Part shown: piece after piece, positions 24,101 through 33,978 of the stretch
How the letters are laid out: each line of letters begins with the position of its first letter
Numbering within the stretch: the first letter of the stretch is position 1
Source of the DNA: Trachythela sp. YZ-2020
Taxonomy: Eukaryota > Cnidaria > Anthozoa > Malacalcyonacea > Clavulariidae
Reading direction: 5' to 3'
DNA: 64,000 bases
NCBI GenBank assembly: GCA_016169945.1
Contig: JADLSH010000153.1
Span: forward strand, 620,001 to 684,000
Notes under the pieces: generated by a model
Told to the model about the DNA's origin: nothing
Seen by the model: only the letters and a program-made list of their open reading frames with translations
The model's database searches: none
Program-made: the position numbers and the translations under genes

Positions 24101-25215
24101 ATACTCTGCCTCAATGATATTAAATTATTTCCATTTCGCCCGTTTTGCTTTGGTCTGTACACACGACTACGAGAGGAAATTCTAACTGGTATTAAATTGG
24201 CCATTATACATACGTAGAGTAGTTCCCGTCGAGGGTCAAATTTGTTTTCCGTTCTGCGGAATTCTTAACAATTTCTCTCGGTCGCCATAGTTTACAACTA
24301 ACAAATTTGGGCCAAAAGTTATCTTCTAGCACCTGTGAACTGACAGCTGATGGAACATGGATCTTAACTGATAGTGTTCCTTTGCGTCGACTTGGGAAAG
24401 CGGAAATGTATGTTGGAATTATGTTTCGTCGCTCAAGATACGAGAGGATTTGACTTTCTTTAACGTTATTGGCTACACCAGACAGGAAATATTTCTTTGT
24501 TTTATTTCGCTTTCTATTGACTCCAATAAAGCCCTCGGGGTCGCAAGATGACTCAATGCTATTGATTTTACGTTGCGGAGTATCACCAGGTGTATTTATA
24601 TTGTCTGTATCAGACTTTTCACTGATGTCTTTACAAATACGGGATGCCACTGCATTTGCATAGGTCGGTTGATGTCCGTCTTTTGTTAATTGTTCAGCGC
24701 TGGTCGTGTTGTTATCCTCTATTGACTCATTTAGCACTGGAATTATTTCACGCCCATTGTTCTCAATAGGGTTTGTGAATTCATTCGAGACAATAGAGCT
24801 GTCGAAAGCTGGCGTATTTGCATTACAGGTGATTTCTTGATTACAATATTCCAAGGGCAAAGATTGGTTCGCTGTAACACTTGACTTAGCCCGAATTCCA
24901 TCGCTTTTGCTAAGATTATTTTTACTTTTATCCATAAACTCTTGAAATTGTGAGATTACTGACGTTAAGTGAGAAATGGATCCCGATAATACTTGAATCG
25001 CTTCAGCATTCACTTGCTGGCCGACTTTTATGCATTCAAGGTCATCACTAACATCAGCCGATTGCACGCTTGATTGCCGGGTGTCTGAGATAGGCGATTC
25101 GTCTTCGTCGTGTTTACAGATCTCCTTGCACAGTTCTTTCATAATGACATTCGCTTTTCCACCATTAATGTAGCCTACAAAAGGTTCTTGTTCTGCATGA
25201 TCATACTGCATGATC
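21107..25215 (-). mobile_element. Near-full-length CR1/L2-type LINE
   Basis: The order on the minus strand is ORF1 (25217-24204), endonuclease, linker, reverse transcriptase, C-terminal region, then a 3' tail of (GATA)n at 21111-21134. It separates gacacaatttttt (21094-21106) from tgcatgatcatac (from about 25202), which are adjacent at 26411-26438, so it interrupts a repeated flank. ORF2 carries several frameshifts, so the copy cannot move by itself. Confidence 0.85.
21308..24204 (-). pseudogene. LINE ORF2: endonuclease-reverse transcriptase, frameshifted
   Basis: The segment 24204-23461 holds the APE-type endonuclease: LLTNVMSLVPKIDELR, FVTETWL, GGVCVYIKNS and GIIIAGDFNQFD. Segments 23173-22943 and 22929-22702 are the linker (RNDTPWITEKLKQLIKLRQR). 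Segments 22598-22359, 22353-22096 and 22133-21537 are the reverse transcriptase, with FDYKKAFDLIDH, a GTKLGP motif and the catalytic YIDD at about 22030. Segment 21619-21308 is the C-terminal region. Each change of segment is a frameshift, so no functional polyprotein is encoded. Confidence 0.82.
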
Positions 25216-25217
25216 AT
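24204..25217 (-). CDS. LINE ORF1 protein, intact, 337 aa
   Basis: This is the first open frame of the LINE. The N-terminal two thirds are polar and low in complexity, rich in Ser, Asn and acidic residues. After an Arg/Lys-rich stretch (NRKRNKTKK) the last ~100 residues, KKYFLSGVANNVKESQI, YLERRNIIPTYISAFPSRR and FWPKFVSCKLWRPRE, form the compact domain typical of ORF1 proteins of invertebrate CR1/L2 LINEs, thought to bind RNA. The first few codons overlap the repeated gcatgatcatac flank, so the native start may lie a little downstream. Its stop overlaps the ORF2 ATG as TAATG, which suggests coupled translation. Confidence 0.75.
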   Translation of the reverse strand: MIMQYDHAEQEPFVGYINGGKANVIMKELCKEICKHDEDESPISDTRQSSVQSADVSDDLECIKVGQQVNAEAIQVLSGSISHLTSVISQFQEFMDKSKNNLSKSDGIRAKSSVTANQSLPLEYCNQEITCNANTPAFDSSIVSNEFTNPIENNGREIIPVLNESIEDNNTTSAEQLTKDGHQPTYANAVASRICKDISEKSDTDNINTPGDTPQRKINSIESSCDPEGFIGVNRKRNKTKKYFLSGVANNVKESQILSYLERRNIIPTYISAFPSRRKGTLSVKIHVPSAVSSQVLEDNFWPKFVSCKLWRPREIVKNSAERKTNLTLDGNYSTYV

Positions 25218-25542
25218 ACCGCTAAATCTTGCATGTAGATACTAGATTCGATTACTTTAACTTGGTTTTTATTAGTGTAATAATTATGAATACGTACAAT
25301 TATCCAAGTTTCATAATGTTTTAATCTTCTATATATGCTATATATCCTGACGCATGCAATATACCGAACCAAGCGCCCAGAGAAACATTTTATATTTGCA
25401 TTATTTCGCTCCTTATATGCAAACTATTGAACTTACCAAATTGATTTCGGTATTCTCTGTTTGCTATTCTTATGAGGCTTATAAATACACGAAATTAACT
25501 TTCTTATGTGATTCAGTAAGCCTTCACAGATCATAGTATATG

Positions 25543-25691
25543 TAGCCTGCGAGGTGGACGGGAATTGATAAAATACACTGGTGTACGGGAATTGATATAA
25601 TACACTGCCAAACCTTGCAGACGGTCTTTCCCGTCCTCAGCCTTGCCCGTGTTTTAGTGCTTCGCCGCAGGGCAGTCTGCCTCGCAGGTTA
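25543..25691. mobile_element. 149-bp Mutator-like MITE (9-bp TSD) in the first-exon unit
   Basis: TAGCCTGCGAGG at the left and CCTCGCAGGTTA at the right form inverted ends. Both are flanked by the 9-base direct repeat tagtatatg (25534-25542 and 25692-25700). The 9-bp duplication is characteristic of Mutator-like elements. Inside are two copies of gggaattgataaaatacact. It is present in the other first-exon units and related to the longer element at 45227-45760. Confidence 0.7.
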
Positions 25692-26169
25692 TAGTATATG
25701 CAGCTTGTCTGCTTTAAATCGTCGTTTTCGCCGCGCCCATGCATTGTATTCGCATTTCGCAGGTGAAAAGTTGTTTATTTCAGCCAATTAAGGAGCAGCC
25801 AATCAGCGTCGTGACATTGCCCCTTTAAACTACCTTTTGAGATAACGTACATATTAATAATTTATGTTAGGAAAACTAAACAATAAGCTTCTTCGCGTGC
25901 AGTAAAAATATTATTTCGATTAAAATAACTTTTGATTCTTGGTTGAAAACATCGTTTAAAAAATATAGCATTCTGGAGAGAGCGTTAGTCTTTAAAATTT
26001 CATTGCACTATACTAGGCAATTAATAATATATTTGTTTAGTCTTTTAACAGGTGTACACCAATTATGAGAATACGTTAATTCATACATGTGACATGCAGC
26101 AAAAGGATACAAACATCACGTAAACCTGAAGTCCTGAACACATTTGTAAGTCAAACGTTCGAACGAAAA

Positions 26170-26305
26170 ATGAAGAAATTTGGAATGAAATATATTTCAC
26201 AATTTTTTGCAATGTTAATGTTGTTCAGTTCGGTCAAGACAAATAAAACTTGTAAGCCTGATGAACAAAATGTCACTTCGCAACTTTTTCATGTAAAATT
26301 TCCAA
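26170..26305 (+). CDS. Alternative first exon 1 for gene B (phase-1 donor intact)
   Basis: It encodes MKKFGMKYISQFFAMLMLFS followed by SVKTNKTCKP, a signal peptide plus the first apple-domain cysteine. It has sequons NKT and NVT and the donor CCA A|GTAAGT. Its length of 136 nt leaves phase 1, matching exon 2 at 36802. No exon 2 follows within 10 kb, so use would require skipping the two later first exons. It may be a functional alternative promoter/exon or a relic. Confidence 0.6.
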
Positions 26306-26450
26306 GTAAGTTTGTTTCTATTTATAAGTATAGTTATGTGAAATAAACTATTATTGCCCCTGAACTGCATGTTCCATAATACTGTATAGTGAAGACGAAG
26401 CGAAGCCGAAGACACATTTTTTTACTGCATGATCATACTGCTAAATCTTT

Positions 26451-27396
26451 GTAGTAGTAGTAGTAGTAGTAGTAGTAGATTTATTCAACCTCCCCGTAGG
26501 GCTTTTCAGGTTTAAATTACAATGTTACATCTTGAAATTACAATGTAGAAAACGAATATCTATTATAAGTTATTAAAATATTAAAAGTACATTAAGAACC
26601 ATGTACATAATAAAATCTAAAAATAAGTTCCTTTCAAAGTTGAAATGTTTGAAAACTTTTCATGAAGGCGTTTCTTCACTGCTTTCTTAAATTGGGGTAA
26701 GGATTTTAATTGCTTCTCCTGTTCTTCAAGCGTATCCCAAAGTTTGCACGCCCTAAATATAAAAGACCGTTCAGTGCTTTTTATACGACATTTAGGTGGT
26801 CTCAATTCGTCCTTGCTTCTTGTATTATAAGCTCTATTCTTAATCCTACAAGAGTCAATATTTGAGGATAGATATTCCGGTACAAGATTATTGATACACT
26901 TGTAAGTCATTACTGCCTCTCTTAGATAGATTATCTCAGGGATAGGAATCCAGGATAAATTGTGCAATATAGATGTAATATGACAGAATTTGGGTTCTCC
27001 AGTAATTATCCGGGCAGCAAAGTTTTGAATATATTGTAGTTTTTGGATGTTCGACCTACTTGTTGAAGACCATACTGTCGAGCAATAGAGCAGTTAACTC
27101 AAAACGAGTGACTGAATTACAAGTTCCAACGTTGCTTTATCAAGTAGATGTTTAACTCGACGTATTTGAAACAGCTTAAAATGGCATGATGATACAGTTT
27201 CATTTATGTGGCTGGAATAAGATAAAGATTGATCTAGAGTGATTCCCAAATCTTTAACGTGACCAGCAGGTTTAAGAATTTTGTCAAGGAATGGAAGTTC
27301 AACGTTTGATGGAACATGGCGCAAAAGTTTATTGACACCAAACAAGATAAACTGAGTCTTATCTGGATTTATTAAGAGTTGGTTTGTACTGCACCA
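26451..27396 (-). mobile_element. Truncated LINE (second family), 3' portion of a copy split by a DNA transposon
   Basis: On the minus strand, 27345-27094 encodes NKLLRHVPSNVELPFLDKIL, GHVKDLGITLDQSLSYSSHI (the region after the RT palm). Segment 26967-26617 encodes LREAVMTYKCINNLVPEYL, YNTRSKDELRPPKCR and the FIFRACKLWDTL C-terminal motif. The tail is (GTA)n at 26451-26479. The rest of the element continues at 32528-32719 beyond the inserted transposon. Confidence 0.8.
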
Positions 27397-27456
27397 GGCC
27401 TGCTCTGGGATCTTAACTCGCCTTAACTCGCCGCGAGATAATGCGAGTTAAGGCGA

Positions 27457-30400
27457 GTTAAAATTTAGTTTATATAAAGTTTCCTAGACTTGAATAATAA
27501 ATTTCCGCTGGATAGCCTGAGAGAAGGCTCCCTCCCCGCAGTGGCTAACATGAAGTATTTAACTGAATTAATGAAAATGCCAGGTTTTGTTATCGACCCA
27601 AGATCTTACGCTAAAAATGTTAAACCTCGGTTATTAAAACGATCATGGATCTTAATTTATATAAGACGATATGAACCGGACAATGCTGACTATAAAAGTT
27701 GACCAGGATCATGCTGTGGTTTATCAATTTATGTAAGTTTGAACACTGTTGATATAAAATATTAAATGTTGTGCACTACAGGCACTGCAATTCAGCACTT
27801 GTATATAAGGCCGTCGGAATTATTAAAAGTATCAGTTTACCGTCACTTACAATTTCGAAAGTTGATAAGCCCTCTACCCTGTAATTTATAGGCCCCGCAC
27901 TATTTTCAGTATGTGGAAAATACAACTTCTGAAGAGCGATTGCACAAAGGTCTTTAAACAGAATGCGATTTTGCTTTGAAATATATCAGTTTCTTAACCT
28001 GTACTTTCAAACTAGACCAAAATCCCACAGGGTTTATATGCACTTTAAGGCGTTTTAGGGCGATTTAAGGCGATTTAAGAAAAAATACATGGTAATTAAA
28101 TATGCAAGTATAGTACTTTATGCAAAATACAGTAATAACACATAATTAATAGTGCATAGTAAATGTATTTTGAAAGAGCACCACTCCCCCCCTCACACCC
28201 CCAGGGGGTCTGGTTAGACTGTCATGTAAACAAGACCCAGTTGAAACTTATTATTAATTAGCTTGTTATTTTGCCGTATTACTAATTTTAAGGTTATACC
28301 ACCAAATTGCTGGAATTAATACAATGAAGAACATAAACCAGTATATAATAACATGTATTTTTAAATTGAATTGCATACTAATACCTATTACTAAGTTCAG
28401 TCCTGGAACCACGATCAATTGGAAATCTAAAAAATCAGGGTTGTGGCTGGAATGTAGGAACGAGAAGATTTAGTGCATCCCATGGGGTTGCTATCCTATA
28501 TTTTGAGAATTTCCAAATGCATGAATGCCTTGTCAATATCTTGGAAATTCCAAGGGTGCAGAGTATATTAAAACTGTGACCATGCATGTTCCAATGTGGC
28601 AATACATTGTAGTTTAATATTCAAACGAATTTACATATGTGTTAAACTTACCAAATAAGCTTGAATTTACGTTGCAAATATAGTATTTCAATTCCATGTG
28701 TTCATTTAATAAGTAAAACTCAACATTGATTGGTATTTATTTTAATTCCCCTCAATATATAAAGTGCAGTATTTATAAAATTCACTAATGTTAAAATTTA
28801 GTTTATATAAAGTTTCCTAGACTTGAATAATAAATTTCCGCTGGATAGCCTGAGAGAAGGCTCCCTCCCCGCAGTGGCTAACATGAAGTATTTAACTGAA
28901 TTAATGAAAATGCCAGGTTTTGTTATCGACCCAAGATCTTACGCTAAAAATGTTAAACCTCGGTTATTAAAACGATCATGGATCTTAATTTATATAAGAC
29001 GATATGAACCGGACAATGCTGACTATAAAAGTTGACCAGGATCATGCTGTGGTTTATCAATTTATGTAAGTTTGAACACTGTTGATATAAAATATTAAAT
29101 GTTGTGCACTACAGGCACTGCAATTCAGCACTTGTATATAAGGCCGTCGGAATTATTAAAAGTATCAGTTTACCGTCACTTACAATTTCGAAAGTTGATA
29201 AGCCCTCTACCCTGTAATTTATAGGCCCCGCACTATTTTCAGTATGTGGAAAATACAACTTCTGAAGAGCGATTGCACAAAGGTCTTTAAACAGAATGCG
29301 ATTTTGCTTTGAAATATATCAGTTTCTTAACCTGTACTTTCAAACTAGACCAAAATCCCACAGGGTTTATATGCACTTTAAGGCGTTTTAGGGCGATTTA
29401 AGGCGATTTAAGAAAAAATACATGGTAATTAAATATGCAAGTATAGTACTTTATAAAATACAGTAATAACACATAATTAATAGTGCATAGTAAATGTATT
29501 TTGAAAGAGCACCACTCCCCCCCTCACACCCCCAGGGGGTCTGGTTAGACTGTCATGTAAACAAGACCCAGTTGAAACTTATTATTAATTAGCTTGTTAT
29601 TTTGCCGTATTACTAATTTTAAGGTTATACCACCAAATTGCTGGAATTAATACAATGAAGAACATAAACCAGTATATAATAACATGTATTTTTAAATTGA
29701 ATTGCATACTAATACCTATTACTAAGTTCAGTCCTGGAACCACGATCAATTGGAAATCTAAAAAATCAGGGTTGTGGCTGGAATGTAGGAACGAGAAGAT
29801 TTAGTGCATCCCATGGGGTTGCTATCCTATATTTTGAGAATTTCCAAATGCATGAATGCCTTGTCAATATCTTGGAAATTCCAAGGGTGCAGAGTATATT
29901 AAAACTGTGACCATGCATGTTCCAATGTGGCAATACATTGTAGTTTAATATTCAAACGAATTTACATATGTGTTAAACTTACCAAATAAGCTTGAATTTA
30001 CGTTGCAAATATAGTATTTCAATTCCATGTGTTCATTTAATAAGTAAAACTCAACATTGATTGGTATTTATTTTAATTCCCCTCAATATATAAAGTGCAG
30101 TATTTATAAAATTCACTAATGTTAAAATTTAGTTTATATAAAGTTTCCTAGACTTGAATAATAAATTTCCGCTGGATAGCCTGAGAGAAGGCTCCCTCCC
30201 CGCAGTGGCTAACATGAAGTATTTAACTGAATTAATGAAAATGCCAGGTTTTGTTATCGACCCAAGATCTTACGCTAAAAATGTTAAACCTCGGTTATTA
30301 AAACGATCATGGATCTTAATTTATATAAGACGATATGAACCGGACAATGCTGACTATAAAAGTTGACCAGGATCATGCTGTGGTTTATCAATTTATGTAA

Positions 30401-30575
30401 GTTTGAACACTGTTGATATAAAATATTAAATGTTGTGCACTACAGGCACTGCAATTCAGCACTTGTATATAAGGCCGTCGGAATTATTAAAAGTATCAGT
30501 TTACCGTCACTTACAATTTCGAAAGTTGATAAGCCCTCTACCCTGTAATTTATAGGCCCCGCACTATTTTCAGTA
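27457..30575 (+). repeat. Tandem array of a 1.33-kb block, 2.3 copies
   Basis: Copies lie at 27457-28789 (1333 bp), 28790-30120 (1331 bp) and 30121-30575 (partial). The only difference I noticed is a two-base loss in copy 2 (tttatgcaaaatac against tttataaaatac near 29454), so the amplification is very recent. Each copy starts with the same 70-codon open frame (27490, 28823, 30154; MNNKFPLDSLREGSLPAVAN...), which I do not recognise. Each full copy has a ggcgatttaaggcgatttaa motif like the element's ends. Confidence 0.9.
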
Positions 30576-30868
30576 AAGGAAAACGAAACAATTTATGAAT
30601 TGTTCTGGAAGTTCATATCACAATATTGGCATATTAATTATACTTATCGAAATAGATAAAATGTTGAAAACAGACTGATTCTTGCCATCCTGACTTTTTT
30701 CTGTTTGAATATAAGGGTTCCTATGTCATATTATATACCTATAAGCTTGATAGTATGTAACTTATGCACCAGTCATGGAAAGCCTCGCACCCCCCTATCC
30801 GGGACATGCCGGGAAATAGCGGGGATTTATTTGCAGATTAGCCTATCTGTTATGCCTGGGTACTCAGG

Positions 30869-31684
30869 CAGTGGCGTGCTGGCTTGTGTTCACCAGGGGA
30901 GGCCAGCTGGAAATTTGGCGCCCCCTTGTAATATGTGTATGATTGAGTCTCTTAGACGCGATACCACTAGGTGGGTCCGGGGGCATGCCCCCCCGGGAAA
31001 ATTTTGAAATTTAGAGTCCCTGAAATGCTATTTCTTGCGTTTTGGGTGGCGATTTGACGGAACTCTGAGAATTCTAAAACATCCTATAAAATAAAAATGC
31101 GCAAGAAACAACACATTCAGGAGTTTGAATAAATATATAATTCCTAGAGGACTTAGTTTTTTTCATAAACAAAGAAAAGTAGACGGCGAACATTCATGAA
31201 GAAGACGGTGAACTTACCAGTGATCGTAAGCCAAATCACTTCACATTTCACAATTAACAATTTACATCCTTTGAGATATTACAGACTGGACAGTAATGCT
31301 TGTAGTTGTCGGTAGGCTGGTGAATTGAATTTTAATCCTGTGATATAAAGTTCCGACTAACAGAACTCAAATTAAGCTCATTAGTCAATTCAACACAGAA
31401 CTCAAATTGAACGCTTACTTTTAGTACAGTGATGGTAGTATTGAGTAATGCAATATTGAGATACAACATAAGAAAACCCGCATATCGGAAATCACTAATA
31501 TTTATCGTATAAGTTTTATCAGTATCAGATAAGCGACAATGTACTTAACAATCTCAAACTCTTTTTCTCTCGTTGGCTCATCGGATCTGACAAAATTCAA
31601 TTCGGACTAGCGCTTTTGTGTGATTTTGTTTTAGCTGGGCCCATTTATGTTTTGCTGGTTAGCCTATCTGCCAGCACGCCACTG
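30869..31684. mobile_element. 816-bp hAT-like element nested in the DNA transposon
   Basis: CAGTGGCGTGCTGGC and GCCAGCACGCCACTG are inverted ends. The flanking direct repeat tactcagg (30861-30868 and 31685-31692) is 8 bp, as for hAT elements. The CAGTGGCG start is common in that superfamily. A GGGGGCATGCCCCCC palindrome followed by gaaaattttgaaatt (about 30980-31012) recurs near 372-400. No transposase is visible. Confidence 0.85.
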
Positions 31685-31692
31685 TACTCAGG

Positions 31693-32390
31693 GCATTAGA
31701 CAGCGTACGTTAGATATGTGTCATGATGGCCAGGGATTATGGGCTGGGAATCAGTGGGAATTCGTCTGTTCGAGATGTATTATTAAGCCTTGTTCATCGA
31801 CATTTACCCTATACTCTATAGACATTGTTTTACTAAAAATAGCTTTTACAGGATAATGTATTATTTGACTTTGTGTAAATTGCAAGATACAGCTAACAGA
31901 CAAAATGCAAAATATTTACCTACTTTGGCAAAGTTTTGACAAACTCTGGATTGCATGTTTGGCCTCCAATGATCAAAATTGGGGAAATTTTAGAATAGTT
32001 TGTTGAATTTTAAAAGCAATTATCATGGTAGCCTTCATTTTTGGTTCCCGGGTAGCGGGGGACTTTAGTCATGTTTAGACTAGTAAGAAGGCCATGTATA
32101 GGTTGGGGATTAGAATGATTTAGGACACAACCTTCATCTAATGTCTGCTGTTCCCTGGGTAGGGGGGTGCGTGGCTTTCCAATTACTAGTGCATTACTGT
32201 GTTTCGGCTTTTATCAATAAGCATGTAACTTCCCTTGTTTCGGCTAAGCCCCCTCTCTCCAGCAAGCCCCCTCGGATAAGCGCCCTCCTAATCTTATCTG
32301 AAATAAACAACCAGAACCCCCCTCTCCTGGGGAAAGGGTGTTTACACTGTATATAGTATTTACTATTTTCAGCATTTTAATTTGGTTGGC
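31693..32390. other. Remaining interior of the DNA transposon, no gene seen
   Basis: The sequence contains C-rich strings (gccccctctctccagcaagccccctcgg near 32250) and no protein with recognisable features. The subterminal GGCGATTTAA array begins near 32395. Confidence 0.5.
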
Positions 32391-32527
32391 GAGTTTAGGC
32401 GATTTAGTGCGAGTTTAAGCGATTTAAGAGAATTGTTGCCAATTTTTATCCGCGATTTAAGGCGAGTTAGGGCGATTTAAGGCGATTTAAGGCGATTTAA
32501 GGCGAGTTAAGATCCCAGAGCAGGCCT

Positions 32528-32719
32528 TGCACCATCCCGTAACTTTATTCAAGTCCTCCTTCAGTCTAAGAAGACCATCATTCAATTCTTTCAATGGGAA
32601 AGCGAGATAGAGTTTAGTATCGTCGACGTAGGATTTAACAGATGCATTAGAGGTTACGGAGCAAAGTTCATTAGTATAGATGTTAAACAAAAGAGGGCCT
32701 AAGATAGAGCCATGAGCAT
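32528..32719 (-). mobile_element. 5' remainder of the split truncated LINE (YVDD segment)
   Basis: Minus-strand 32690-32487 starts MFNIYTNELCSVTSNASVKS then YVDDTKLYLAF. YVDD is the catalytic reverse-transcriptase motif. This piece joins to 27396 once the DNA transposon is removed. The LINE is truncated at GPLLFNIYTNEL, so no upstream domains are present. Confidence 0.8.
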
Positions 32720-33540
32720 GTAGATACTTGCATGTAGATACTAGATTCGATTACTTTTAACTTGATTTTAGTGTAATAATTATGAATATGTACAATTATC
32801 CAAGTTTCATAATGTTTTAATCTTCTATATATGCTATATATCCTGACGCATGCAATATACCGAACCAAGCGCCCACAGAAACATTTTATATTTGCATTAT
32901 TTCGCTCCTTATATGCAAACTATGGAACTTACCAAATTGATTTCGGTATTCTCTGTTTGCTATTCTTATGAGGCTTATAAATACACGAAATTAACTTTGT
33001 TATGTGATTCAGTAAGCGTTCACAAATCGTGGTATATGTAGCTGCGAGGTGGACAGGAATTGATAAAATACACTGGTGTACGGGAATTGATAAAATACAC
33101 TGCCAAACCTTGCAAACGGTCTTTCCCGTCCTCAGCCTTGCCCGTTTTTTAGTGCTTCGCCGCAGGACCGTCTGCCTCGCAGGTTATAGTATATGCAGCT
33201 TGTCTGCTTTAAATCGTCGTTTTCGCCGCGCCCATGCATTGTATTCGCATTTCGCAGGTGAAAAGTTGTTTATTTCAGCCAATTAAGGAGCAGCCAATCA
33301 GCGTCGTGACATTGCCCGTTTAAACTACCTTTTGAGATAACGTACATATTAATAATTTATGTTACGAAAACTAAACAATAAGTTTCTTCACGTGCAGTAA
33401 AAATATTATTTCGATTAAAATAACTTTTGATTGTTGGTTGAAAACATCGTTTAAAAAATATAGCATTCTGGAGAGAGCGTTAGTCTTTAAAATTTCATTG
33501 CACTATACTAGGCAATCAATAATATATTTGTTTAGTCTTA

Positions 33541-33741
33541 GGCCCCGTTTACACTATACCGGATCCGCATCGTCACGACATAATTTAAGCCGTTTTACGG
33601 CATCCCTGACCCTAGGCATTTGCCTGTTAGCTGATTTTGTTGAATCGATCATACTATTATAATTTTGGGGACTAAACTCGCTTTGATATGGCTAAATTTG
33701 ATGTCTTGACCATGCGTATCCGGTATAGTGTAAACGGGGCC
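33541..33741. mobile_element. 201-bp PIF/Harbinger-like MITE upstream of the first exon
   Basis: Ends GGCCCCGTTTACACTATACC and its inverted copy are flanked by TTA on both sides. A 3-bp TTA duplication with a GGCC start is typical of PIF/Harbinger MITEs. Copies lie at 36030-36234, 54549-54750, 57512-57712 and 60022-60226. The unit at 26041-26052 is the empty site. It sits about 100 bp before the exon, where it could alter transcription. Confidence 0.8.
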
Positions 33742-33842
33742 TTAACAGGTGTACACCAATTATGAGAATACGTTAATTCATACATGTGACATGCAGCAAA
33801 AGGGTCCTGAACACATTTGCAAGTCAAACGTTTGAACGAAAA

Positions 33843-33978
33843 ATGAAGAAATTTGGAATGAAATATATTTCACAATTTTTTGCAATGTTAATGTTGTTCA
33901 GTTCGGTCAAGACAAATAAAACTTGTAAGCCTGATGAACACAATGTCACTTCGCAACTTTTTCATGTAAATTTTCCAA
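33843..33978 (+). CDS. Alternative first exon 2 for gene B (phase-1 donor intact)
   Basis: The length is 136 nt as in gene A and the donor is CCA A|GTAAGT. Spliced to 36802 it restores Asn-Ile-Pro-Lys at the junction. One change, Gln to His (EHNVT), distinguishes it from the copy at 57814, besides Lys to Asn near the donor. It is the nearest in-frame first exon to gene B, 2.8 kb upstream of exon 2. Confidence 0.65.

Larger units (their letters stand above)
25218..26447 (+). repeat. First-exon unit, copy 1
   Basis: The ~1.2-kb unit begins ccgctaaatcttgcatgtag, contains the CCAAT-box-like agccaatcagcg (about 25798), a 149-bp Mutator-like MITE and the coding first exon at 26170-26305. It ends with the junction sequence ccataatactgtatagtg...tgatcatac. 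Related copies start near 32720, 35225, 47690, 56805 and 59218. Unlike the others, this copy lacks the Harbinger-like MITE at tcttttaacagg (26041-26052). Confidence 0.75.
27397..32527. mobile_element. 5.1-kb DNA transposon inserted in the LINE
   Basis: The ends GGCCTGCTCTGGGATCTTAA at 27397 and its inverted copy finishing at 32526-32527 enclose the insert. The LINE sequence tgcacca is duplicated at 27390-27396 and 32528-32534. The uninterrupted LINE copies (about 35035 and 59030) read tactgcaccatcccg. Both ends carry arrays of GGCGAGTTAA/GGCGATTTAA, the kind of subterminal repeat that transposases bind. I see no transposase gene. The duplication is 7 bp, or 8 with one mismatch, so hAT is possible but not certain. 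Confidence 0.8.

Noticed and set aside
22970..24217. Plus-strand frames across the LINE (for example 22970-23176, 24026-24217)
   Set aside because: They are antisense to endonuclease, linker and ORF1 coding that is clearly on the minus strand.
27457..30575. Possible CRISPR-like or satellite array
   Set aside because: There are only 2.3 copies of a 1.33-kb block inside a transposon, with no short direct repeats and spacers.
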